Positions 11,880 to 24,832 are shown, counted from the stretch's first letter. The stretch: DNA of 64,000 nucleotides from Ostrinia nubilalis (GCF_963855985.1 NC_087099.1:5052001-5116000), one strand, 5' to 3'. The notes: a model not told the origin generated them from the letters alone. Translations and numbers: made by a program.

Positions 11880-14815
11880 CTACAAGTCTACACAAATAAA
11901 GATAATTTTGATTTTTTCATTTGAATATTGCTAAAGTCATTACACGTAAATAAGTGAGATTATTGCAAAAAATGCATCCATAAATCTACAGTTCTGGCAA
12001 CTATTTGTTTACTTCAAGTGAAAAAATATTTACTTGTACCTACCTAGTTAAGCTATGTCAAAAATGTGTTAAATATCCGACTGTTAAGTACATCGAAACG
12101 CTACAGTATTTCATTGCACGTGTTACATTAACGACAGCTCGTTATTTTCGTTACATTTTCACCACGTTTTACTTGTCACTTGCAATTTTTCACTATTGGC
12201 CTGTCAACATCAGAACGGTACAGCGAATTTGAACCTTACTCCACTTACTTAACGAGCTAGCGACTGCACTTTTAGTGTTGTAGACCAATAAACAATGGAG
12301 TGGTTTCAAGAATCAACCATTCATCATCATTACCGAAATGTAAATGTTAATAGCCCTTCAATAAATTTCAATTATTATTGATGGTTTCAAATAACTTTTG
12401 GGTAGTACGTGTGGTTTATGAATATGATATTTTTCTAAGTATCATTTCTTTCAAGCTTTTCCTCACGTTTCATGAAAAGAGCAATTTGCTCTTCCAACAG
12501 TAGGTAGGTAACCTATCTAGACCACATTTTTAGAAGCAATGATAAACATTAAAAATATTATAGGTACCTTCATAATAAACACATTGAATTATTCACAATT
12601 TTATCTCCTCAAACTCCAGGAAATGTTTTAAAACAACTTGTAATAATAATATTTCATTACACACAGCGACACAGAATTATGAAGCTTAGCAAGAAAATAT
12701 TGCTCGAAATGAAAAATAAACTGCAAAAATATTAAAACACGGTTAATTTTAAAAGCTCAAGAATATTCTTCAAAGCAAAATATTAGTTTTTTATCAAAAG
12801 AAAATTTTCTAACCAACCCTACTATCACCATCTACTTACAACGTTTTAAGTAAACATTAAAAATTTATTTAACAACGAGGAATTCCCGACTCTTATTTCC
12901 AACGGTCGCGAAATATTTAAATGACTCATCATACACACGGCTACGAAGTTCAGCAAGCAACACCTAGAAATAGGAAGTAGTGTATTTGAATGTCACAGTT
13001 TTTGAGATGGTGCTGGGAAAATAAATCAAATAGATCATAATGTATACCAAACTGAAACTCATAGTGTTAAAGAATGCACAATTTGATGGTCTTATTGCTT
13101 GAAAGCGAACAAACCGAAATCAAAATATTTATTACTATGTAGGCCCGTTTCAGGGCACTTATAGCCGTCCCAAATACAGCCTGCCCACCACCTTTTTGGG
13201 AAAACATAATATGGGCTGGTCCTGAACAGAAATGGCGGATAAATCTCAGTCTTTCCTCTAGAATGAATATGAAAGATTTTGTAACGGAGTTATTTTTACA
13301 ACAATTTCACATCTGTTTACATTGGCGGGCTGTGCAGATTTACAGCAATTGTTACAAGTTGGTTAAGGTATAACTTACTACTCGTACAAATGATAATATA
13401 GCCTTTATTGAAAGTAAGTTTGCTCTCTAAATAAATTGTCCATATGTCCCAACCATAAAGCTCGTCTGCAACTCGCGACTGGATTGCTTGAATTTTTAAA
13501 AGGCGTTCTGCGATTTTCAGCATGAAGACGTATTAGCTACTTAAATTACGAGGGTCCTTGGCCGTTTCGAAGGACCCGTATTTATCTAAAGCACATGATA
13601 ATTCGCCTTTGCGTTTAATAAAGACCAGATGTTCTGTAAAAAGGACAATTTTATATACGCAAGTTGTCCTCCAATCGAACTAAAAAGATCGAATCGACCA
13701 CTAAAAGGTACTTGTTCCCACTCATATTTTGTCCCACTAGTTTCTCATTAATTAGATTTTCTTATTAGAAATTCAGCAGTCAAGACTTTTTTATGAAGAA
13801 ATCCCAATAATTTATGGCGGGCGCTAATGGTTAATTGTGCATTGGTTTTTATGTTTGGTTTAAATATGTGTGCATTTTTTCACCAGCAGCTGGTCACTAC
13901 TCTCTATATTAGTAGGTAGCCAAAACTGTACATAATGTATGTTAATAGTAAACAGATTTAGAATAAAAATCTATTGACTGAAACCACTAGTTAACCGAAG
14001 GTTATAGGTATATTTCAAAGCTCTATTGCTTCTATCACAAAACTATAACAAGCCACTTACCTATTTCAATGAACTGTTACGGAAATATCTGTAGTCAACA
14101 ACAAAACTACTTTGTATTCAGATTACCTGTTCAACTTCTCGGAGTCGAGAACTGTGACAATGACGGGATCTGTCGACAAGAATTAGATTCTAAGACGGGA
14201 ATATTATACTGACGAAATCACATACACCTGAATCTCTAAGATATTGTAAGCCCATTTCCACTACAGCGCCATTATATTTTGTAACCATATAAACTAAAAT
14301 ACAAACTGTCGATAATTACCTATTATTACTGACGGGATTGCTACCATGTACCTTAATTTTGAAACAAACAGTCGATTTGAAAACCTCCTCCTTTTTGAAG
14401 TCGGTTAAAAATAGGGCAGGGCCATAGCTATTTTTTAAGCTTTTGGCCTACATCTCACCTGATAGAAAGTAATGATCAGGAGATATTACATGGGAGCGGA
14501 TAGGAATGATTACTAAGTAACGCTACGCAGGACACAGAGGTCAGGATTTGGGTAGTGCTCAATATCGAAAGGCCTTGCCTTTGCAAGATTAGAAATAGAC
14601 AATACCTGTGATTGGCTGCCTAGATACCTAAGATACCTTCAAAGCCATTATATGTTCTGTGTTCAAAGCCCTTCTCGCCATGATCCGTTGGGTTTTAATA
14701 CATAGGTCCTTCTGGCCAAAGCCTATAAGCTAATGGGTATGACTATGCAGCCCCTGCTGCTTAGTGAAATGTATTTTTAGCCTGATGCAAATAAGGTGGT
14801 CCATCCAATGGTATG
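11880..14815. other. No gene recognised
   Basis: Almost 3 kb of AT-rich spacer. Open frames at 12005-12232 and 13317-13523 have no recognised domain. No mobile element was assigned. Confidence 0.4.
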
Positions 14816-14862
14816 ACGATACTAAATTTTAAATAAACAACTTGAAAAAATTGAACTGCCTA

Positions 14863-15796
14863 GCGATGGCTCCTACGTATAAGGGCGAAACTGCCGCTTA
14901 CGTCTTTTTCCAAATATTTAAGCAATGATTTCACTTTGCTCTAATCTATAACATCAGTAAGAAAAAAAAAATTTTTTTCCATTAGATACAAAATAAAATT
15001 TTAGGCAAATAGGCGTATGTGCAAAACTACGCCACGTATAAAGCCCAATCATACGATTCGTCAATCTATACGAGTAGTTGCTTACATAAACATATATTTT
15101 TTATAATCCAAATCTTAAATAAAGCCATGAAAATATTTAGCAAATTGTTTTATTTATAAATTATGACACATTATATAGTTATTTAATTTTTAGCGTTAAG
15201 AGTCGCATCTCAAACTAATTTGAAAATTATAAATAACTTGAAAAAATCGAACTGCCTAAGGCATCGTGGGTTCAATTCCCGCCTTAGGCAATTCGATTTT
15301 TTCAAGTTATTTATATTTTTTTAAAATATGACACATTATGTTAAAAGACCTAACTAAATCTCGAGCACAGTATATGGGCGTATTTGCGTTAAAACGTAAA
15401 ACGGTACATTAAACGACTTTTTCTAACTGATTTATTATTGATATAGCACATGATAACAATTAAAATAATTACATGCATAAATAAAGAGAGTAATCGCTCA
15501 AAATATTATATTTACGTTGTCATTTAAGTCTCTTTACGTTGAACAATATACATGAAATTATAGAAATATGCCGACGTAAAAGGGCAATGCGTAAAATCTC
15601 AAAATATATAAGAAAAATATAAAAATTGATAACAGCAGTAGCAAAAGCATTACATGTTAAGGCTAAATGAAAAATTTCATTAAATTCGTTTTAGTAGGTC
15701 AGAAGATATGACCCAAAAATATGGTTCTGGCCACTAAAATGGCTCTCCTGTAAAATTTACTTTTTTCACTTACGCCAGTATACGTAGGAGCCATCG
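14863..15796. mobile_element. ~934-bp TIR DNA transposon, non-autonomous
   Basis: Ends GCGATGGCTCCTACGTAT and ATACGTAGGAGCCATCG flanked by TA, as in Tc1/mariner-type insertions. No transposase frame. Contains a SINE-derived hairpin at about 15228-15322. Confidence 0.7.
15228..15322. repeat. Inverted duplication of SINE tail (hairpin)
   Basis: AAATAACTTGAAAAAATCGA...ACTGCCTAAGGC is mirrored by GCCTTAGGCA...TTTCAAGTTATTT around the B-box-like CGTGGGTTCAATTCC. Arms are about 37 nt. Confidence 0.75.
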
Positions 15797-16709
15797 TAAT
15801 AAGGTGGGACTCGAACCCACGACCTTCCGCTTGCCGGGCGACTGGTCTTCCAACTGAGCTACTTAGACACTGGTCGTTTTCAAGTGTAATACGATCTGGA
15901 CGATACTAGTTACAGTATTTCTTTCTCCAGTGAAAACGTGGCTTTAGATTCTGAATTAGGTACGTTTGGTGCAATGAAGAATAGGTACTACTCTAACTAA
16001 CGCATTTCTAAGTTTGCCAATTACTCGTAGTTAAGTACTAGCTTGATAGAGCATCGTTATTGTCTGCATCAACAGTACCTGGAAGTTAAACGTAATCCCA
16101 ATCAAAACAACTGCATAATACCTAAGTAATTTCAATTGTAAAGTAATTTCATATGCATTGAAAATATTTTTATAAAGATAAGGGACAGTTGGGCAAAAAA
16201 TTTAATACTTACCTATTTCTGAATTTCATAATATGATTATAATTAGGTAGCTTTTTAAACTTGACAGCGAATAATTCCATTGACACTTAATTACGTATTT
16301 ACGTCCTATTATAAATTAGTTTCGTAAATACAAAGTGCGTTATCTCTCACTTTTATAACTTCAAAAACTAGTACTTGGTCGTTTTACAACTGGAGTATTT
16401 GCACAATGGTTTTATCTTTTTCCCAACCAACCTTCCACCCTGTGTAAATACTGTCCACGCTGTATTTATATTAGAAGTGCAGTTACACCATTTGTCTTTG
16501 TATTTAATAAAGTGGGGATGATACTTAATCTTATTCTTGCCCTTTTTGCACTGTCCTCCACCGAGTCCACCATTCAAGCAATTAAAAGCTGTGCTTTTTC
16601 CTAGCCAAGTAGCTTTTTGATTAATCGTCTTAGAATAAGAATCACTTACAACTTATAAAATTGTGTAACAAAAGAAGCCGAAGTCAAAACACTGCTAATA
16701 TAATACTTA

Positions 16710-16970
16710 CTAGCGGCCGCCAGCGACTTCGTACGCGTGAATCCCGTTTTACCCCCTTCATCTATCTTACGCGGTTTAGATTTTTTCATACAAATGTTTT
16801 TTCCCGCTATTTCCCGTTCCCGTGGGAATTTCGGGAATTCCTTTCTTAGTGCACCTCTACGGTACCTAAGCTACGTCCCTTCCAAATTTCAAGTGCCTAC
16901 ACGTTTAGCCGTTTAGGCTGTGCGTTGGTCTGTCAGTCAGTCAGTCTCTTCTTTTATATATGTATTTAGA
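16710..16970 (-). mobile_element. Mini-Helitron (subfamily H2), 261 bp
   Basis: Read on the minus strand it starts A|TCTAAATACATATATAAAAG and ends ...GCGGCCGCTAG|T, obeying the Helitron rule (TC...CTRR between A and T). No Rep/helicase. Confidence 0.65.
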
Positions 16971-16974
16971 TTAG

Positions 16975-17965
16975 ATTAGTGTAATATGGATAGTTTATTT
17001 ATTTCATTTTTAAAGCACAGACAAATAATATGCGATTATTTAGCATTTTAAGCAAATGCTCAATCCTAGAGAATTCTTGGATTTGTAGTAATGAATATCG
17101 AAGCTCGAAATTGGGATACCGAGTACCTAAAATACGTCGTATGTTAATGTCAAAAGTCGCAAACATTTGAGAATACGTAGACATTCTCAAACATTTGCCC
17201 TCGTGACGTCAGTGTGCAGTGCAACATCGATTTACACATCTTGAATGTATTCCAGCGCACATATCGGTAGGAAAGTATCTACAGTAAAAGATAATATTTA
17301 CAATACCAGATTTAACAGATTTCCAGTAACTTTGTGACAATTATGTTGATAAATGCATTGAAACCTCAATGATACGTAGACCTACATACGTAAGCGGCTT
17401 TTTACACAATTAATCAATAACTCATACGAATATAATGATTGTTCGTTTTGCAAAATAATTAATGTCTTTCAGTGGCTTATTAATACACAATGTATTACGT
17501 TCATACATTGATTCGTAAAAGTTTATAAGCATTTTCACATTTATTACTTAAATTATATGCAAAATGGAAGCATTTTAGCGAAGGCTTACATTCTATAGGA
17601 TAAAAGACCCCACTTGAGTTCCACGAGCATAGTCTATTCAAATATTTTGCTGCTCAATTTGTAAAAATGTTTTTGAGAGAAACCTCATCGAAATGTGGTT
17701 ATTGCCTATCAACTAAGTAAATGGAGAAGCTATTGGAAAGTTATTGATAGTTATTTATTTAGTTTTATTAGAGTTATTCGGTTTAATGATCACAGAAACC
17801 CTCAATGGGTCAATACAAAAGAGTTTTAAAAAAGAGTGTCCCATTGTGGTGTGAGAATTTTTGTATCTAAATAAATCAAGTCCACTGGACATTGTACATT
17901 GCACATTAGTCTTCAACTAAACAAAGATTTTAAACATCATATTAGACTTTACATTTGAATATTAC
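16975..17965. other. No gene recognised
   Basis: AT-rich spacer; no repeat or gene assigned. Confidence 0.4.
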
Positions 17966-17974
17966 ATTTCCAGC

Positions 17975-18240
17975 AGAATTGCTAAAATCAAGTGGCCGTG
18001 GGCGGGGCACATAGCTCGTAGAGACGATGGCCGTTGGGACAGAAAAGTTCTCGAGTGGCGACCACGGGCTGGAAGACGTAGCGTGGGCAGGCCTCCTATT
18101 AGGTGGACCGACGATCTGGTAAAGGTCGCGGGAAGAGCCTGGATGCGGGCAGCGCAGGACCGTGCATTGTGGAAAACCTTGGAGGAGGCCTTTGTCCAGC
18201 AGTGGACGTCATTTGGCTGAAACGAACGAACGAACTACAT
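17975..18240 (+). mobile_element. RTE-type LINE 3' end with intact C-terminal reading frame
   Basis: 81 codons open from 17975 to the TGA at 18218-18220. Motifs KWPWAGHIARRDDGRW, RPRAGRRSVGRPPIRWTDDL and WMRAAQDRALW...FVQQWTSFG are the endonuclease/RT polyprotein C-terminus. Tail (GAAC)n. No start codon; a 5'-truncated copy. Confidence 0.82.
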
Positions 18241-18251
18241 TTCCCTTATTT

Positions 18252-18385
18252 TAAAAAAAAAACTCATAACACTCCTTTATTTTTTGCAAGTAAGCTTTCA
18301 AAAAGCGTTTTTACATGTGTCAGTATTACTTAACCCTATCATTGCTTCGGGACAATAAATGGGCCAGTGCTAAGAAGAAGCAGCG
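18252..18385 (-). mobile_element. LINE 3'-end fragment
   Basis: AACTCATAACACTCCTTTAT ... CCCTATCATTGCTTCGGGAC, the same tail as 511-612. It sits directly after the RTE fragment. Confidence 0.55.
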
Positions 18386-18649
18386 CAGCTTGATGTGCCT
18401 GAGTAATACCTACTGAGTATTTAGTATACTTACGTACCAATATTTGACCTAGCAGTCACAGTGCTTATGGTGCACATCCCCGATCGTGACGTCAGCCGCG
18501 CCCCCGTCAGAACTGATTGATGCCGACAAATGGCGGGTTGATGGGTGACCGGCTTTAGTAAGAAGCTGGGTTTTGCTCACGACATTATAGGAACTAATTC
18601 CTTTCATTGGGGGAATTAAGATCTAGGTACCTAGTTAAAACATAAACAT

Positions 18650-18772
18650 TAAGGCTGAGTTGCACCATCTTACTTTAACTTTGACAAACGTCAAAAATCT
18701 GTCAAACTCCATACAAAAAACACCGGTTATCGTTATAGTTACGGTCAAAGTTAGGTGGTGCAACTCAGCCTA
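18650..18772 (-). mobile_element. MITE family M1, copy 3
   Basis: Full-length palindrome, TAAGGCTGAGTTGCACCATC to TGCAACTCAGCCTAA. Centre orientation reversed relative to copy 1. Confidence 0.8.
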
Positions 18773-19364
18773 AATTATCACAGAGACCACAAACTACCAT
18801 GCTTAAGTTAGTTGTAGAATGAGCGATCAAGATATTTTACCATTATCATACGACGAATTTTTCTTTTCTTTTTCATTCTTAATATCTAAGCCTAATAAAA
18901 ACTACAAGGTACTTTCTCCAAATTTAATTTTCCCCATTAATTGAGCTGCTGAATTTTGATAGTAACAGGTATGCTATAATAATTACATTCTTATATTTAG
19001 TTACATCCCTAAACACAGACAATGTCTCATACATAACATAATTCTATGATCAGCTTAAAATTAGAATGTGTAATTAATTACAGAGTCTAAGGACAATGAA
19101 AGCGAGTTTGACTTAGGCAAAGGTTAAAGATACTCAAATTTAAAGTTATTTAAACTTTCATATTGCAGCTACAAGATATTAATTAACTGTAAGAGCGCCT
19201 GCATCAAGATAACGATATGATTCCTAAGGTCACGTTCACACACGAGCGGAATTTGGCGCGGAGTTCCAAACAGGTTCACCACAGATTATTTTTCATTCTT
19301 ACGTAGATGTCAAAGACTTCCTCCTCCTTCTGGCACAGTCGGGTAAAAAAGGTAGGTGACAGTC

Positions 19365-19487
19365 TTAGGCTGGGTTGCACCATCTTACTTTAACTTTGAC
19401 AAACGTCAAAAATCTGTCAAAATCCATACAGAAAACACCGGTTATCGTTAAGTTACGGTCAAAGTAAGCTGGTGTAACTCAGCCTTA
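19365..19487 (-). mobile_element. MITE family M1, copy 4
   Basis: TTAGGCTGGGTTGCACCATC to AACTCAGCCTTA. Full length. Confidence 0.8.
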
Positions 19488-19751
19488 GTAATGTGTAGGA
19501 TAACCAGAGGGTTTATTTTTATTTTTATAATAACAAAAATATGCTTATTTTTTACAGTGTCTGTGTACGAACAGCAGCCACGAGGAAGAATTACATCAGA
19601 CATGTCAAAACAAGGAACAAATCTCCTAATAATCAACCACAAAAGTTAACGAACTATCGGACTTCGGAAAATAGTCAGAAATAATAATAATATACCCCGT
19701 GAATGACAAGTGTGTGAAGAGATCACAGCGGCGCCCCACTGTGCAAGAGAT

Positions 19752-19875
19752 TTAGGCTGAGTTGCACCACCTTATTTTAACGGTAACATTGACAATAACC
19801 GGTGCTTTTTGTATGGAGTTTGACAGATTTTTGACGTTTGTCAAAGTTAAAGTAAAATGGTGCAACCCAGCCTTA
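19752..19875 (+). mobile_element. MITE family M1, copy 5
   Basis: TTAGGCTGAGTTGCACCACC to GGTGCAACCCAGCCTTA. Only 264 bp from copy 4 and in opposite orientation. Confidence 0.8.
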
Positions 19876-20017
19876 GGGAAATAATTACATCATAATTAAT
19901 GTGTCAAAAAAAGCCTAGCGATCGGAAATCTATATGTGGCATCTGCAGGTATGTTGTAGTAAAAAAATAAACGTAAATCATGCAGATAAAATGATATTAT
20001 AAGGAAAAAAAAACAGA

Positions 20018-20072
20018 AAAAATTGTATACTTATTGTTTATACATTCTATAAACAATAAGTATACAATTTTT
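20018..20072. repeat. Perfect 25-bp stem hairpin with CATTC loop
   Basis: Arms 20018-20042 and 20048-20072 are exact reverse complements. It abuts an LINE fragment, so it may be a template-switch product or a small fold-back MITE. Confidence 0.75.
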
Positions 20073-20362
20073 GCCGAACTGAAGCCGCCGACAGCAAGGT
20101 TCGGGAGTGGAGGCCACGTACCGGAAAACGAAGCTTTTGGCTTCCACCCGCAAGGTAGACCAACTACCTCATAAAGGAAGGCGCTGGATGCAGGCTGCTA
20201 CCAACCGGGTGTTTTTTTTTATGCTAGACAAGGCAGGTATTTGACCGCAATAGTACCTGGTGTTAAGTGAGATGCAGTGGCAGAGATGTGGAAGTCATTG
20301 GAGGAGGCCTATGTTCAGCAGTGGACGTCCTGTGGCTGAAATGATGATGATGATGATGATTT
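20073..20362 (+). mobile_element. RTE-type LINE 3' end with internal insertion
   Basis: AAGGCGCTGGATGCAGGCTG...TACCAACCG is interrupted at about 20210-20288 by foreign sequence (T-run, CAAGGCAGGTATTTGACCGC, GTGTTAAGTGAGATGCAG, itself LINE-tail-like). It resumes at GATGTGGAAGTCATTGGAGG and ends in (GAT)n. Confidence 0.7.
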
Positions 20363-20370
20363 GATGTCTG

Positions 20371-21495
20371 TCTCCTAGTTTCTCTCTCCGCGCTTAGTGA
20401 AGTACATGAACGCATACTTGTACCCTCAGATATCTTTTAAACTATGCAAAGTTTCTACATCTTGTACATCTCATCTCCCGGGTGACTCGCAACAATATTA
20501 AAACGTACTCTGGTACACGGTTACCTCATTAAGACTGCTTGTATCTGCTGTAATTAATTTGTCCTTAATTTTCAACTCGCGTCATAGAAATAACTTAGTT
20601 TGAAACAGCGTACCTATTTGTTGTTGAGAATGCAGCGGCAAGTTAAAGTGCAAGTAATAATGATAAAAGATCTTATTGCTTCAAAAATTCTCTGACTTCT
20701 TCCAGATTATGATAAAAATTCCATGCTTCAGCGTTTAGGCGTGAGAAAAAAGGAACATAGACATGACAGTTTTATCACAAAATATAACAGAAGGTAAACT
20801 CATGTATGTACAGTCACGGAATGAAAAGGTTCGTCAGTTTTCAAATTGATTCCTTCAACGAATCGCGAGCACATATTATTACCTTTTGAAACTATGTTAC
20901 AGAATAATCTCGAGTTAGAGAAAATAATCTTTAACTGTTCGTCAGTAAAGTTCAAAATTATTCAGATCAAAGTTGTTTGACGATTTATCTTGTCAAGAAG
21001 ATTATTATGATTGATAAACTAAAACCTTCTTGTTGGTTCAACCTGCCATTATTATTTCTTATAAAATAAAAAAACTATTGTCAATTGGTCAATGTCATCA
21101 TTGCATTGCACTGATGGGATAGAAAAATAAACAAGCAAAACCTTATTCGTTAGCAAACGTCATATTTATTTAAATGTTAGCAGCACTGTTTCTTGCACTG
21201 TTATGTTGGCAGGTTTGCAGTACCTAGTGCAAGCGAAAACCGACACTAAGGTGACGAACCTTTTCATTCCGCGACTGTACCTCGCTTCGCATACCTGCGC
21301 TCGGCCGTCGCGCTAGGGTTGTCTTGTCACGTGTTGCGTTTATTTCGTTATGATAGAAAAATGAAACTTTTAATACTATGGAAGAAAGACAATAACAGAT
21401 ATCCACATTATCCACGTATAATTATGTAGTTATGTTTAGTACGTTATTATTATAGTAATAGTTTGCAAACAAATACACGAGAAGGAAGTAGTATG
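20371..21495. other. No gene recognised
   Basis: AT-rich spacer; no assignable feature. Confidence 0.4.
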
Positions 21496-21500
21496 ACGTA

Positions 21501-22732
21501 GTAGGGGAACCTGTTGTACTTAGGCCAGTTTTTCGAATTTTGATTTTTTGAAAAATAATGGTGATAGTTAAACTTGTCTAGTGCAGTTATATTTAAAGAT
21601 CATTTAATTAACTACATAATTCATTCATAAAATTGTGTATAATTTTAAAAATTTGGGCATACTAGCTGCTAGAAAAAAAAAGGGAAAACTGTCCTAGGTA
21701 CAACAAACCAGATGTACCTTGGACCGTGTACGTTGTACCTATTTAAATTTAAATAAATGCTTATATTCGCTTCAATTTGTTAATTTTCTGTTAAATTATT
21801 ATTTGAAATACCAATTATTACAGTTATTAGCAACAATATCTAAGTAAAAGTATTTTTTAAAAAAGATCCTCATCCATATTTTTTGTACTAATTATTTTTC
21901 ACAATTTTTTCGCAACAAATCAAGTTTAAGCCGGCTCTCCAGTCCATGTTTAGCCTTACAGAATCAACAAAAACATGACAATATTCAACATTTTTTTTTG
22001 AAAATTTTGTTGAATGTTGATATGTTATGTCGTGTAGGACAAAATACGCGCTGGAGTGGCTTTAACTTGCAATCTAGTTTTTTTATTTCTTATCATTTAA
22101 CATAAATCCTAGCAAAATATCCATTAAAACCGCTTTATCAACAAAAATAATCTTAAAAAAGTCATATGAAGATACATTAAACATTAGAAATGAAAAAAAT
22201 ATATTATATCAAAAACAGACTTCAAATTGCTATTTTGAGGTCTTAGGGGCATTGTATCTATAACAGCATAATATGTTTTTTATTACAATAAAATTCTTAT
22301 TGAAACGTAATGAAAATCAGTGACCAAGGTACATCGCTAGTTGGGTGGTCAAGGTACAACATTGCGACTACTTCACTTAATAAGCATAATAAACCCACTT
22401 CCATTTGAGTTTAGGATCTGAAACTCATATCGTCCAGTAGCTAGATATATAAAGATTATGTTCTAACTATAACCGTTTTGTCAAACATGCAACATTTTTC
22501 ATAAATTGACATGAAGTAAACCTCCAAAAACTCACTGCGTCAGTGTAAAATATTAAATTACCATTTTTTCTTGTACTTGCACGGCGTCGGCGAATCTTAG
22601 CTAACTTCACGTTAATGTTGACAAATAACGTATGTAATACCCTAGACAACTTTTCATAAAACCGCATAATTTAAAAAATATATACAATTGTTTTAGGTAC
22701 AACTCTGTCCAAGGTTCAACAGGTTCCCCTAC
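21501..22732. mobile_element. ~1.2-kb TIR element with iterated AAGGTACAAC-type motifs
   Basis: Left end TAGGGGAACCTGTTGTACTT and right end CAAGGTTCAACAGGTTCCCC are inverted. Related motifs (CCTAGGTACAACA, GATGTACCTTGG, CAAGGTACATCG, CAAGGTACAACATTG, TAGGTACAACTC) recur inside. No transposase frame. Confidence 0.6.
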
Positions 22733-22933
22733 CTATGTAGTTGGGTAGTTGACACTATTATCCAATAATCCCTAAAACCTCTTTAAAACACTTCGATATT
22801 CCTAATAATTGAGTTGGCTTTCAATTTGTCAACGTTAAACGAACTATTGAAATACAAATAAATACCTTACTTACCTCCCGGAATCAATTGGTAGTTTAAA
22901 AAACGAAAATTTAGTTTTTAATGTTGAGTGTAA

Positions 22934-22982
22934 GCAACCATCTACTTAACAAACATTTATTAAGTAGATGATTGAAGGTTGC
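22934..22982. repeat. Hairpin
   Basis: GCAACCATCTACTTAA pairs with TTAAGTAGATGATTGAAGGTTGC with a small bulge. Confidence 0.55.
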
Positions 22983-23223
22983 ATTTGTATAACATTATAA
23001 TACCCCTTTTTTGTTGTTCACTCATTTTCGCACAAAAAAATAATTTCACAAACGCGTGAGCAGCGTCATTCAAGCGAACGCAGTCGCGCCTCGCATTCGT
23101 CCGAGACAGTCTTGATAACGAGTACGTGAGCGGTGTCTATGTGTGTGTGACTCGAGCGCGCTTAGTATGGAGTTTACCTTCTGTTATATTTTGTGGTTTT
23201 ATTTCGGTGATTAGATTATTTTA

Positions 23224-23460
23224 GTCGGCCGTTTGGTGTAGTGGTTCAGAGCGGACTACTATGCCGAGAGGTCCCGGGTTCGATTCCCGGCCGGGCAGAA
23301 ATTGAAATGATGAATTTTAATTTCTGTGACGGGTCTGAGTGTTACTATGTATAATATGTATGTATTTAAAAAAAAAGTATATAAGTAGTATATCCGTTAA
23401 GCTAGCACCCATAACACAAGCATTAAGTTGCTTACTTTGGGCACGGGAACCCGATGCCTA
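23224..23460 (+). mobile_element. tRNA-headed SINE with LINE-type tail
   Basis: Pol III A box TGGTGTAGTGG and B box GGTTCGATTCC lie 35-40 nt apart. The body leads into TATCCGTTAAGCTAGCACCC...ACAAGCATTAAGTTGCTTAC, the tail also seen in reverse at 53625-53745. Not counted as a functional tRNA gene. Confidence 0.65.
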
Positions 23461-23464
23461 TAAA

Positions 23465-24005
23465 TCTTGAATCATTCCAAATCAATCTCACTAGATGGCG
23501 ACATAAGTATCGAATTTCTGAAGACGTTTGTAAAAAGTCACTAATGCTCAGTAAACTATAATGAAAAAATGTTTTACACATTAATTTGTTCATTTAAACA
23601 CAGTGAATGATTGAAATAAACAATATTTCTTCATATAATAAAATTTTATCTTTAGTAAAAACTGAAGTCTTAAGCAATCGTTTTTGCGGCGCTGTCGAAG
23701 TAGCATTTAGTTTACAAATGATGTAATAGATGGCGCTCATCGCTGCTGTTTTATTTCGTCACTTATAAAAATACTAAAATAGGTTTGGTTTTGCAACAAA
23801 TTATTATTTTTATTAATTGTCATATTTCTTGTAAAATGCAAAAAAAAACATCTACATTCAAATAAAAATGAAAGAAACACAAATTAGCATTACAAAAGTT
23901 TGGCTATAATTTGTCTAACATTGTGGCGCCTAAAATCGACAATTTTGATTATTTTTTTTAAGATTATTAGCAATTTGTATTCCAAATATTACTAATAGTC
24001 CCATT
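23465..24005. other. No gene recognised
   Basis: AT-rich; contains ACTAGATGGCG-like repeat phrases but nothing assignable. Confidence 0.35.
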
Positions 24006-24010
24006 AGCCC

Positions 24011-24145
24011 CTCGTGTTAAACTAAATGAGCTTGTGTTACGAGTGGGCTCACCACAATAGTCGAGCGGCGGTGGGATTCGAACCCGCGTTCCCCGGATCT
24101 CGAGTCGGCCACTCCGACCCCTTCACCGTCCGGCTATCGTGGCTA
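24011..24145 (-). mobile_element. tRNA-derived SINE
   Basis: Minus strand: AGCCACGATAGCCGGACGG, B box GGTTCGAATCC, then CCGCCGCTCGACTATTGTGG and CACTCGTAACACAAGCTC. Related to 43661-43800. Confidence 0.6.
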
Positions 24146-24832
24146 TAAAAGGTTCGATTGTTTTCCTTCCAATTATGATAACCTACCCAGTGTCACTCAC
24201 AATAATAATTAAGACGAATCTTAATCTAAAGACCTACATACACTGGAAAAACATAACCCTTTTTCTGGTGTAGTCGGTTATAAACTGTATTGCCGATAAT
24301 AATGTTTAAGGTCCACCTTTTGTTCATAATGTTAAGAGCATTATCCGCCAGTCAACCTTTCAGCCACGCAGAGAGCTGTTAGTAGGTAAGTGCGGTGCAG
24401 AGGTGCAGTTAATGTTTTTTTTACTCATTTAATTTATTTTAAGATATGTATAGCAAATAAAAAAAAATCTTAACCTAGTACCTATTAAAGTGAACCCATT
24501 GTTAATCCCCTGTTTAATTCCATTGTTAATTATTAAATTCGGCCAAAACATAAACAAAGTGAGAGCTTTGCTGTCTCATTCGCACGCTCCATAGCCGGCT
24601 ACTCTGCGGCGACGCATCATAATTTACCTACCTACTAGCTGGCCACGCCGAGACGCGACCGCGCGGCACATTGGATTGGCGTCCTTGAAATTAGAAGCAG
24701 GGTGCGCGAGCGGCAGGCAGCGAATGTTACGGTAGACAGTAGGTAATTATCCTTAAGCAAGTTCTCTCCCAAATACATGTCAGTCTGCATCAAGTTGTAT
24801 TTCACTTATTTAAAATCAAAATGCAGATTCAT

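Larger units (their letters stand above)
14830..15868 (-). mobile_element. tRNA-derived SINE split by a TIR transposon
   Basis: The minus-strand SINE head is at 15799-15868 (5' GTCTAAG, A box TAGCTCAGTTGG, B box GGTTCGAGTCC). Its tail (GGCAGTTCAATTTTTTCAAG) lies at 14830-14862. The two parts flank the insertion 14863-15796, with TA duplicated at the junctions (14861-14862 and 15797-15798). Confidence 0.75.

Noticed and set aside
23224..23298. Possible tRNA gene with A and B boxes
   Set aside because: Acceptor stem does not pair well and a SINE body follows without a terminator run.
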